The notes beneath the pieces were generated by a model. The model saw nothing but the letters and a program-made list of their open reading frames with translations. It ran no database searches and was not told the origin of the DNA. Below, piece by piece: positions 34,437 through 40,793 of a stretch of 40,793 nucleotides of DNA. How positions within the stretch are numbered: position 1 is the first letter of the stretch; each line of letters opens with the position of its first letter. This stretch comes from Pseudomonadota bacterium. GTDB lineage: Bacteria > Pseudomonadota > Gammaproteobacteria > Burkholderiales > JAJZQI01. The stretch is taken from assembly GCA_021847305.1 (NCBI GenBank), contig JAJZTZ010000008.1:1-40793 (forward strand), written 5' to 3'. The translations under genes and the position numbers were made by a program.

Positions 34437-35071
34437 GGCCAAGCCGCCTGCCGCTGATCGTCAAACTCGCCTACAGCCTGTTTCTGGCGGTATTGATCCC
34501 CTATTACTGGCGCAGCTACGGCCCGACCAATTTTCTCTATTTTTGCGACGTGGCCCTGTTACTGACGCTACCGGCACTGTGGCGCGAATGGTCCTTGCCC
34601 GCTTCTGCCGCTCTGGTCGGCATTTTGCTGCCGCAGCTTTTGTGGATGGTGGATTTCCTGGCCAGCCTGACCGGCCACCCGCTCACCGGCATGACGGCCT
34701 ATATGTTCAATCCGGCCATTCCGCTGTTCACCCGCAGCCTGTCGTTTTTCCACTTCTGGCTGCCGCTGTTTCTGCTCTGGCTGGTCTACCGGCTGGGGTA
34801 TGACAAACGCGCATTCGTCAGCTGGACACTGGCCGCCTGGGGCCTGCTGCTGATATGCTATTTTTTCATGCCGGCCCCGCCCGCGCCGGCCGACAACCCG
34901 GCCTTGCCGGTCAACATCAACTACGTTTTCGGCCCCAGCGACAGCGCTGCACAGCAGTGGATGCCGCCGCTGCTTTATTTGGCTCTACTGCTGCTGGCAC
35001 TGCCGCTGCTGGTGTTCTGGCCGACGCACTGGCTGTTGCAACGGTTTTTTCCACCGGCTGTCAAACATTGA
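34433..35071 (+). CDS. Unknown polytopic membrane protein, 212 aa
   Basis: About six hydrophobic helices with few charged residues: LAYSLFLAVLIPYYW, FLYFCDVALLLTLPAL, AALVGILLPQLLWMVDFL, FWLPLFLLWLVYRL, LAAWGLLLICYFFM, LLYLALLLLALPLLVF. Recurrent features are a WRSYGP-type loop and a long periplasmic loop PAPPAPADNPALPVNINYVFG. I do not recognise a function. ATGA overlap with the DUF1294 gene and the 18-bp distance to the next gene place it inside the MFS operon. Confidence 0.8.
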   Translation: MRPSRLPLIVKLAYSLFLAVLIPYYWRSYGPTNFLYFCDVALLLTLPALWREWSLPASAALVGILLPQLLWMVDFLASLTGHPLTGMTAYMFNPAIPLFTRSLSFFHFWLPLFLLWLVYRLGYDKRAFVSWTLAAWGLLLICYFFMPAPPAPADNPALPVNINYVFGPSDSAAQQWMPPLLYLALLLLALPLLVFWPTHWLLQRFFPPAVKH

Positions 35072-35089
35072 TACTGAAAGGATTCGGGC

Positions 35090-35653
35090 ATGGCCAAGCG
35101 CTTCACCCAGATCGAACCCGCGCAGCAGGATTTTATCGCCCGGCAGAAACTATTCTTCGTCGCCACCGCAGCCGCAGCGGGCCGGGTGAACGTTTCGCCC
35201 AAGGGAACGGACAGCTTGCGCGTACTGGGACCAAACCGGGTGATCTGGCTCAACCTGACCGGCAGCGGCAATGAAACCGCCGCTCACCTGCGGCAAAACG
35301 ACCGCATGACGCTGATGTTCTGCGCTTTTGAAGGCGAGCCGCTGATCCTTCGCCTGTACGGCCAGGCCCGCACCATTCAGCCCGACCAGCCGCAGTGGCA
35401 CGCCCTGCTGGCGCATTTCCCGGATTTGCCGGGCGCACGGCAAATTTACGATCTGACCGTCGATCTGGTGCAGACGTCGTGCGGCTTCGCGGTGCCCTTT
35501 TTCGATTATGTCGGCGAACGGGAGCAACTGAACGACTGGGCGGAAAAGAAAGGGCCGGACGGCGTCCGGCAATACTGGCATGATCGCAACCGCGTCAGCC
35601 TGGACGGCTACCCAACCGGCATGCCGGACGATCAACCCGGCCTGACCGAATAA
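35090..35653 (+). CDS. Pyridoxamine 5'-phosphate oxidase-like flavin-binding protein
   Basis: 187 aa, soluble. The split-barrel FMN fold is recognisable from FVATAAAAGRVNVSPKGTDSL..., VIWLNLTGSGNETAAHLRQN and RMTLMFCAFEGEPLILRLYGQA. This is the subgroup often annotated as PNPOx-like; it lacks the C-terminal dimerisation part of true PdxH, so a B6 role is unlikely. It may bind FMN, F420-like or heme cofactors. AGGA precedes the ATG. It is the fourth gene of the operon. Confidence 0.85.
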   Translation: MAKRFTQIEPAQQDFIARQKLFFVATAAAAGRVNVSPKGTDSLRVLGPNRVIWLNLTGSGNETAAHLRQNDRMTLMFCAFEGEPLILRLYGQARTIQPDQPQWHALLAHFPDLPGARQIYDLTVDLVQTSCGFAVPFFDYVGEREQLNDWAEKKGPDGVRQYWHDRNRVSLDGYPTGMPDDQPGLTE

Positions 35654-35661
35654 GCGCTGCC

Positions 35662-36159
35662 GTGGATACCATCAGTCACGCACTCTGGGGCTACGGCCTG
35701 TTCGGCTTCCGCCAGCAGAAGCCGCGCCCCCTGCTGGCCCTATTTTTCGGCGCCATGCCCGATCTGATGTCGTTCGGCATCTACCTGCTGCTGCACGTGA
35801 TCAACGGCAGCTACCACCCCGGCCCGCCGCCGCTGACCGCATTGCCGCCCTGGCTGTTCACCAGCTACAGCATCGGCCACAGCTTTATCATCAGCTTCGC
35901 AGTGATCGGGCTGGTGGCACCGATGCGCCGGGATATCGCCTTTGCCATGCTGGCCTGGCCTTTCCACATCCTGCTGGACGCCCCCTTCCACGCCAGAACC
36001 TATTTCCCCACTCCCATCCTGTGGCCGCTGTCGAACATTTCCTTCGACGGGATTTCCTGGGCCAATCCCTGGGTGTGGTTCCCCAACGCGGCCGGCGTGC
36101 TGTTGCTGTTACTCTACCGCCGCGGACAAAAGCGGCAAAAAGAAAAACCGGCCAGTTGA
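35662..36159 (+). CDS. DUF457/YdjM-like membrane-bound putative metal-dependent hydrolase
   Basis: 165 aa with four to five membrane helices. The family's polar motifs are visible: DTISHALWGYGL at the N-terminus, FGAMPDLMSF, SIGHSFIISF and LLDAPFHARTYFPTPILWPLS; the His and Asp residues could bind a metal. The reaction is unknown. It starts with GTG at 35662, nine bases past the previous stop. It is the last gene of the operon, and a hairpin overlaps its stop codon. Confidence 0.78.
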   Translation: MDTISHALWGYGLFGFRQQKPRPLLALFFGAMPDLMSFGIYLLLHVINGSYHPGPPPLTALPPWLFTSYSIGHSFIISFAVIGLVAPMRRDIAFAMLAWPFHILLDAPFHARTYFPTPILWPLSNISFDGISWANPWVWFPNAAGVLLLLLYRRGQKRQKEKPAS

Positions 36160-36169
36160 AGGCCGGTTT
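36145..36169 (+). terminator. Terminator-like hairpin at the end of the MFS operon
   Basis: AAACCGGCC (36145-36153) pairs perfectly with GGCCGGTTT (36161-36169) across a seven-base loop. It contains the stop codon of the last + gene and lies before the end of the convergent YeeE/YedE pair. The T-run is short, so efficiency is uncertain. Confidence 0.65.
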
Positions 36170-36185
36170 GCTGACTATTGATCGC

Positions 36186-36620
36186 CTAGAAGCTGCGGTT
36201 GCAGGGCGTCGACTTGCCGCGCCGGTAATCGCGCCAGGCAAACAGGTAGGTGCCGACAAAAATACCGGCGATCGTCGCCAACACGGCCATTTTGCCTTCA
36301 CCCAGCATCGCCACCGCCGAGCCCGGACAGGAACCGGTCATGCCCCAGCCGACACCGAAGAGAATCGCCCCCAACCACAAATCGCGCGTCATCGGCTTGC
36401 CGACAAAAGTCAGCGCTTCGCCGCTGAACAGGGCGCGTGCACGGGCAAGCCTGAGCAATTGCACGCCGAAACCCGCCACAAGCACCGCAGAAGCAATCAC
36501 CCACAGCAATTGCAGGTCGCGAAATAAAAACAGGTTGATGTAATTATCGAATGTGGTAGCGCCCGCGCGACTGAGAATAAACCCGAATAGGATGCCGAAC
36601 AGTATGAAACTGTATTTCAT
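36186..36620 (-). CDS. YeeE/YedE-family (TsuA-like) sulfur transport protein, second half
   Basis: 144 aa with four membrane helices. The conserved cysteine motif of the family appears as GWGMTGSCPGSAVAMLGEG. YeeE/YedE proteins import thiosulfate or related sulfur species; full-length ones are about 350 aa with two such halves. Here the two halves are separate genes, this one following the first by three bases. A cysteine near the C-terminus (TPCNRSF) is also present. Substrate is inferred from family only. Confidence 0.88.
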   Translation of the reverse strand: MKYSFILFGILFGFILSRAGATTFDNYINLFLFRDLQLLWVIASAVLVAGFGVQLLRLARARALFSGEALTFVGKPMTRDLWLGAILFGVGWGMTGSCPGSAVAMLGEGKMAVLATIAGIFVGTYLFAWRDYRRGKSTPCNRSF

Positions 36621-36623
36621 AAC

Positions 36624-37124
36624 TTACCTGCCGAGCAGATAAAACAGCAATTGCACGAAGCCGAGACCGCTGGCGAAAAACAGTATGGCGGCGGCAAAGC
36701 TGGGCGGATTCAGCAGTGCGATTCCGCTGATGGCATGGCCGGAAGTGCATCCCCCGGCCATCCGTGCGCCCAGCCCCATGACGACCCCGCCGATGAACAG
36801 CACCGGCAATTTGACCCACCAGACGGTCGGCAGCAGATCGTCGTACAGTCCCATGTCGAACGTCGGATGCCATTCAAACCCAGGCGAGGTAAAGGCTGCA
36901 ATGAATGAGCCAATCGGCAGACCGAGCAAGAACCACAAGCGCCAGCTATTGAAACTGCCATGCTCAGCGTTTTGGAAAAAAGAAAGCCGCGAAAAAGGGC
37001 TGATGAAATTGCAATAGCCGCTCGATACACCCAGCATACGCCCGCTCACCCAGTGCTGGATGATGACGTACGTCCCCACAGCCACGCCGCCAAGCCAGCC
37101 CGGCCACACCATTACCCCATCCAT
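36624..37124 (-). CDS. YeeE/YedE-family (TsuA-like) sulfur transport protein, first half
   Basis: 166 aa with about four membrane helices. The family cysteine motif is ARMAGGCTSGHAISGIALLN; a second cysteine lies in GVSSGYCNFISPF. It matches the first half of full-length YeeE/YedE transporters and is followed three bases later by the second half, so the two should assemble. The ATG at 37124 lacks a clear ribosome binding site; an ATG three codons inside is an alternative. Such split pairs are often linked to sulfur oxidation or persulfide handling. Confidence 0.88.
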   Translation of the reverse strand: MDGVMVWPGWLGGVAVGTYVIIQHWVSGRMLGVSSGYCNFISPFSRLSFFQNAEHGSFNSWRLWFLLGLPIGSFIAAFTSPGFEWHPTFDMGLYDDLLPTVWWVKLPVLFIGGVVMGLGARMAGGCTSGHAISGIALLNPPSFAAAILFFASGLGFVQLLFYLLGR

Positions 37125-37231
37125 TTTTAATGCCCCAGAAAATATTTGCGTTATTTGGCTTGGTCTACGCCAAGTCCATTAGCACTCTATTATGCTGCAG
37201 GCATTATTGTAGCCGGATGGAATAAAAGCCA

Positions 37232-38740
37232 CTAGCCCCTGATGAGAAAACCGAGCATTAGAATGACGACTGTGAGGAGTAAAAACAACAAGCGGTTCTG
37301 CCACTTGAGCTGTTGTGCAATGGCATCGAAGGCGGACGACTGGCTGCCGTCCGGGCTGAGCGCACGATAGGCCAGGCGCGGCAGCTTGGGCAGCAAGGCC
37401 CCCCATTGCGGCGCCTCGTCGCGCAGACCCTGCAGGAAACCGCGCCAGCCCACTTGCTCGCTCATCCAGCGTTCCAGAAAGGGTTTGGCGGTTTTCCACA
37501 AATCCAGATCCGGGTCCAGCTGACGCCCCAGCCCTTCGATGTTGAGCAGGGTTTTTTGCAGCAACACCAGCTGCGGCTGCACTGCCATATTGAAGCGGCG
37601 CGACGTCTGGAACAGGCGCAACAGCACCTTGCCGAAGGAAATCTCTTTTAACGGCTTGTCGAAAATCGGCTCGCACACGGCGCGAATGGCGGCCTCGAAT
37701 TCGTCCACCCGGGTGTCCGCCGGCGTCCAGCCGGATTCGATATGCGCCACCGCCACCTGGCGGTAATCGCGCTGGAAGAAGGCGAGGAAATTCTGCGCCA
37801 GATACTGCTTGTCGATGTCGTTGAGCGTACCCATGATGCCGAAATCGAGCGCAATATAGCGGCCGTCGGGCGCCACCATGATGTTGCCGGGGTGCATATC
37901 GGCATGGAAAAAGCCGTCGCGGAACACCTGGGTGAAGAAGATTTCCACCCCCGCCTGCGCCAGCCTGGGGATGTCGATGCCCTGCTCGAGCAGCTTGTCG
38001 ACCTGGCTGATAGGCGTACCGTGCATGCGCTCCATCACCATCACGTCGTTGCTGCAGAAATCCCAAAACACTTCCGGCACCACCAGCAATGGCGAATTGA
38101 GGAAGTTGCGGCGCAGCTGGCTGGCGTTGGCGGCTTCGCGGGTCAGGTCCAACTCGTCATGCAGGTGCTTTTCGAACTCGGCCACCACTTCGCGCGGACG
38201 CAGGCGCTTGCCGTCTGACCACAACCGCTCCAGCAGCCAGGCGCCGATTTCCAGCAAGGCGATGTCCTTGCTGATGATATTGCCGATGCCGGGGCGCAGG
38301 ACTTTAACCGCCGCCTCGCGGCCATCGGGCAGCACGGCAAAGTGCACCTGCGCCACCGAAGCACTGGCGACAGGCTGTTCCTCAAAGTGGACAAACACCT
38401 GGCTGGCCGGCTTGCCGTAGGTTTTTTCCAGCGTGGCCAGTACGGCGCTGCTGGCAAACGGCGGCACCTTGTCCTGCAGTTTGGCCAGCTCGTCGGCAAT
38501 GTCGGGCGGCATGAGGTCGCGCCGGGTGGACAGCATCTGGCCGAATTTGACGAAAATGGGACCCAGCGCTTCCAGCGCCAGGCGCAGGCGCACCGCGCGC
38601 GGCTGAGAAATCGGCCGCCAGAACAGCAGGCCGCGCACCAGCATGTGGGCGAAACGGAAGCGGTCATGGCCGAGCAGGAATTCGTCCAACCCGAAGCGCA
38701 AACCGACCCAGACAATACGGAACAAACGGAAAAGACGCAT
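37232..38740 (-). CDS. ubiB: Ubiquinone biosynthesis accessory kinase-like protein
   Basis: 502 aa, an ABC1/UbiB atypical kinase required for ubiquinone synthesis. It has the KxGQ motif K65-F-G-Q68 ([16 protein letters not shown]), the A-rich nucleotide loop ([11 protein letters not shown]), the lysine of AAVKVLRPG (K146), catalytic HADMHPGN (279-286) and metal-binding DFG (299-301). The C-terminus is membrane-anchoring ([17 protein letters not shown]). Its start overlaps the ubiJ stop by one base. The ubiE-ubiJ-ubiB order is the conserved proteobacterial one. Confidence 0.97.
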   Translation of the reverse strand: MRLFRLFRIVWVGLRFGLDEFLLGHDRFRFAHMLVRGLLFWRPISQPRAVRLRLALEALGPIFVKFGQMLSTRRDLMPPDIADELAKLQDKVPPFASSAVLATLEKTYGKPASQVFVHFEEQPVASASVAQVHFAVLPDGREAAVKVLRPGIGNIISKDIALLEIGAWLLERLWSDGKRLRPREVVAEFEKHLHDELDLTREAANASQLRRNFLNSPLLVVPEVFWDFCSNDVMVMERMHGTPISQVDKLLEQGIDIPRLAQAGVEIFFTQVFRDGFFHADMHPGNIMVAPDGRYIALDFGIMGTLNDIDKQYLAQNFLAFFQRDYRQVAVAHIESGWTPADTRVDEFEAAIRAVCEPIFDKPLKEISFGKVLLRLFQTSRRFNMAVQPQLVLLQKTLLNIEGLGRQLDPDLDLWKTAKPFLERWMSEQVGWRGFLQGLRDEAPQWGALLPKLPRLAYRALSPDGSQSSAFDAIAQQLKWQNRLLFLLLTVVILMLGFLIRG

Positions 38741-39330
38741 TACTTCGCCTTGTTTTGAAGAAGCTGCAGGCGTTTTTCCAGACGGTCAGCAGCCTCGCGC
38801 ACCTCGTCCACCTCCTTGACGAACTGCTCAATTTGGCGACGCTTGGCAAGGATATGCGCCTCTTCCTCGGCATATTCCACGGCAGCCTGCATGAGTGAAC
38901 TGGCACCGGCCTTGCGCGCGTCGAGCCACTCGCGCACCGTTTTCACCAGCCGATGAGCGGCCACATCGCCCATGACTTTGGACAAGTCTTCCTCGATATC
39001 CCAGCGCACGGTTTCCACCAGATGCGACACCGTCTGGGCCAGCTGCATGTCGCCTTCGACGTGCAATTCGCGCAGCACCTTGTCGTCCTTCATGGCCAGG
39101 CGCAGCCACTGCCCGGGCGTCAGATAAATGGTGGTATGCACATCCTTTTCGGCGTCGGCTTCAGCCACTTGCCCCGCCACATCGATCTCCAGCCGAATCA
39201 CCAAACCGGCCAGATCAAAGACTATGCGCTTGCCCGCCTGTGCAGCCAAACGTAACCGCGCCGAGGGCGCGTCTTTCAACACATGATTGATGAAGGCAAC
39301 GGCAACCGCTGCGGTAAAGGGGGGCGTCAT
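38740..39330 (-). CDS. ubiJ: Ubiquinone biosynthesis accessory factor UbiJ (SCP2 domain)
   Basis: 196 aa, soluble. The N-terminal SCP2 lipid-binding domain covers about 1-115 and a coiled-coil tail rich in Glu/Lys/Arg follows ([27 protein letters not shown]). UbiJ scaffolds the soluble Ubi complex and binds lipid intermediates. Identification rests on domain layout and on its place between ubiE and ubiB, with one-base overlaps at both ends. Confidence 0.9.
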   Translation of the reverse strand: MTPPFTAAVAVAFINHVLKDAPSARLRLAAQAGKRIVFDLAGLVIRLEIDVAGQVAEADAEKDVHTTIYLTPGQWLRLAMKDDKVLRELHVEGDMQLAQTVSHLVETVRWDIEEDLSKVMGDVAAHRLVKTVREWLDARKAGASSLMQAAVEYAEEEAHILAKRRQIEQFVKEVDEVREAADRLEKRLQLLQNKAK

Positions 39331-40070
39331 CAGAACTTGTAGCCTTTATGCAACGCCACGACCCCGGCGGTCATGTTGTGGTATTCCACCCGCTCGAAAC
39401 CGGCATCCAGCATCATGCCCTTGAGGGTTTCCTGGTCCGGGTGCATGCGAATGGACTCGGCCAGGTAACGGTAACTGTCGGCGTCGTCGGCCACCAGCTT
39501 GCCCATGAACGGCAGCAGTTTGAAGGAATAGGCATCGTACACGGGCGCCAGCGGCTTCCACACACGGGAGAATTCCAGCACCAGCAGACGACCGCCGGGG
39601 CGCAGTACGCGATGCATTTCCTTCAGCGCCAGATCCTTGTGGGTCATGTTACGCAGACCGAAAGCCACCGTCACGCAATCGAAGAAATTATCCGGAAACG
39701 GAATCTTTTCGCCATCCACCTGCACGGCAGGGAAGGTGTAACCGGCATCCAGCATGCGGTCACGGCCGACGGTGAGCATCGAGTTGTTGATGTCGGTCAG
39801 CACCACCAGGCCGGATTTACCCACTTTCTTGGCAAACTGCAGCGACAGGTCAGCCGTGCCGCCGGCAATATCCAGCACCCGGCTGCCCTCACGCACACCG
39901 CTCTGGGCAATGGTGAAGTGCTTCCACACGCGGTGCAGCCCGGCCGACATGAAATCGTTCATGATGTCGTATTTGCTCGCCACCGAATGAAACACCCCGG
40001 CCACTTTCTTGGCTTTCTCGGCTTCCGCCACGGTCTGAAAGCCAAAATGTGTGGTTTTGTCGTCGCTCAT
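39330..40070 (-). CDS. ubiE: Ubiquinone/menaquinone biosynthesis C-methyltransferase
   Basis: 246 aa; SAM-dependent C-methylation of the quinone ring. Motif I is [12 protein letters not shown], the post-I region [11 protein letters not shown], and the UbiE signatures [17 protein letters not shown] and FLVLEFSRV-like segment [21 protein letters not shown] are present. The C-terminus is [10 protein letters not shown], typical of UbiE. It is the first gene of the coupled ubiE-ubiJ-ubiB operon. Confidence 0.97.
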   Translation of the reverse strand: MSDDKTTHFGFQTVAEAEKAKKVAGVFHSVASKYDIMNDFMSAGLHRVWKHFTIAQSGVREGSRVLDIAGGTADLSLQFAKKVGKSGLVVLTDINNSMLTVGRDRMLDAGYTFPAVQVDGEKIPFPDNFFDCVTVAFGLRNMTHKDLALKEMHRVLRPGGRLLVLEFSRVWKPLAPVYDAYSFKLLPFMGKLVADDADSYRYLAESIRMHPDQETLKGMMLDAGFERVEYHNMTAGVVALHKGYKF

Positions 40071-40136
40071 AATAAATTCCCAAGTCGCTGCTGTTTGCTG
40101 TTCACCACTTACCGCTCACCGTTCACTACTCGCCGA

Positions 40137-40517
40137 TCAGATCAGCGACTCGCGCGATGCGCCGGCTTCCTGCATCTGCTGCAGGTAACGATCCCACAGC
40201 ATATCCTGCTTGAGGCCGAGTTCGTACAGGTAATCCCAGGAATACAGCCCGCTGTCGTGACCGTCGGAAAAGACCAGCTTGATGGCATACTGCCCCACCG
40301 GCTCGATACCGGTGATTTCCACATTCTTTTTGCCTACTTGCAACACTTCCTGGCCGTGGCCATGACCGCGCACTTCGGCTGAGGGGGAATACACCCGTAA
40401 AAACTCACACGGCAGCTCAAAGCGGCTGCCATCGTCAAAAGCGATTTCCAGCTTGCGCGAGACCTGATGCAGCTTGATTTCAGTCGGGCGCGGCGTATCT
40501 TTGTCCAGACCAGACAT
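40137..40517 (-). CDS. DUF971 (gamma-butyrobetaine hydroxylase-like N-terminal) protein
   Basis: 126 aa, soluble. The domain is recognised from PTEIKLHQVSRKLEIAFDDG, FELPCEFLRVYSPSAEVRGHG, and IEPVGQYAIKLVFSDGHDSG followed by LYSWDYLYELG. DUF971 proteins are linked to Fe-S or carnitine enzymes elsewhere; the role here is unknown. I chose the ATG at 40517, with AGGA upstream. It precedes ubiE by 66 bp on the same strand, a common neighbour pairing in betaproteobacteria. Confidence 0.88.
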   Translation of the reverse strand: MSGLDKDTPRPTEIKLHQVSRKLEIAFDDGSRFELPCEFLRVYSPSAEVRGHGHGQEVLQVGKKNVEITGIEPVGQYAIKLVFSDGHDSGLYSWDYLYELGLKQDMLWDRYLQQMQEAGASRESLI

Positions 40518-40596
40518 GACTGATTCCTTGATCGGTTTCTTTAAACCGCTAATGTTAACCCAGCGGGGGGAAATCGCCAATTTCACCACGGCCATC

Positions 40597-40793
40597 CTAT
40601 ACCTCCAGCGGGTCCACATCGATGTTCCAGCGCAATTCGCGCGAAGCGATCCGCCACAGCTGCGGCTCCCACTGAAACAGCATTTTCTGCAAGGCCTGAC
40701 GCGACTCCGACTGAATCAGCAACTGCCAACGATGCCGGTTAGCAACACGCGGCATGAGGCTTTCCACCGGGTCGAACACCAGTACCAGATCGG
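40597..40793 (-). CDS. priA: Primosomal protein N' (PriA), 3' end only
   Basis: Only the last 65 codons or so are in the window; the frame continues off the right edge. The visible C-terminus, LMPRVANRHRWQLLIQSESR then QALQKML, and RELRWNIDVDPLEV, matches the C-terminal domain of the PriA replication-restart helicase (typical R.RWQLL.Q...R..L and W.iDVDPL). The helicase motifs themselves are outside. Confidence 0.85.
   Translation of the reverse strand, partial: DLVLVFDPVESLMPRVANRHRWQLLIQSESRQALQKMLFQWEPQLWRIASRELRWNIDVDPLEV

Noticed and set aside
1-40793. CRISPR arrays, rRNA genes or prophage structural genes
   Set aside because: No regularly spaced repeats, rRNA sequence or phage morphogenesis genes were seen on either strand.

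Overview
The window is GC-rich chromosomal DNA from a betaproteobacterium, most likely in the Nitrosomonadales or near them. This is inferred from protein character and gene order; no search was run. The strongest cue is one long minus-strand block in a typical betaproteobacterial order: aroA-cmk-rpsA-ihfB-lapA-lapB-pyrF-ugd-hldA-hldD-comEA-(diguanylate cyclase)-cysM-(M48 protease). Ubiquinone genes (ubiE-ubiJ-ubiB) and purE-purK-purC also fit. Several sulfur-compound transporter families (TauE/SafE, split YeeE/YedE) hint at sulfur-related physiology.

Left end (1-4452): decayed accessory DNA. The right end of an IS3-family insertion sequence (to 902) has cut off a small gene that starts with a strong ribosome binding site. 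Upstream of that gene lie a single-pass membrane protein gene and a type I secretion ABC transporter broken by two single-base frameshifts. An AT-rich gene-free stretch follows. It ends in a 45-bp piece (4408-4452) that is the 3' part of a tRNA-Thr(CGT), from the anticodon loop to CCA, with no 5' half. This is the signature of an integrative element's attachment site, so I read 1-4407 as the distal end of a genomic island and 4453 onward as the backbone.

4453-11443: an unrecognised 270-aa protein; a NarL-type response regulator facing an operon of a small phosphate-binding-like periplasmic protein, an outer-membrane barrel and a histidine kinase (a candidate envelope-sensing unit); a gamma-class carbonic anhydrase; a frameshifted rhodanese remnant; and a PduO-type cobalamin adenosyltransferase.

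11452-24278: the long minus-strand block listed above, much of it translationally coupled by 1-4 bp overlaps. It combines LPS heptose and UDP-glucuronate synthesis, LPS assembly control (LapAB), pyrimidine synthesis, translation (S1), IHF-beta, CMP kinase and EPSP synthase. A perfect hairpin after ihfB separates rpsA-ihfB from lapA onward.

24279-25321: a 568-bp element of two diverged repeat copies in inverted orientation, a 34-aa one-helix membrane peptide gene, and the purE promoter. 25322-29139: purE-purK-psiE-unknown, then purC. 29153-32787 (minus): a GGDEF/EAL protein with a degenerate GGDEF site and an intact EAL domain, a TauE/SafE exporter and a small unknown gene. 32962-36159 (plus): a compact five-gene run (MFS, DUF1294, membrane protein, pyridoxamine-oxidase-like, DUF457-like) behind a promoter with a nested dyad. 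36186-40793 (minus): split YeeE/YedE pair, ubiE-ubiJ-ubiB, a DUF971 gene and the 3' end of priA.
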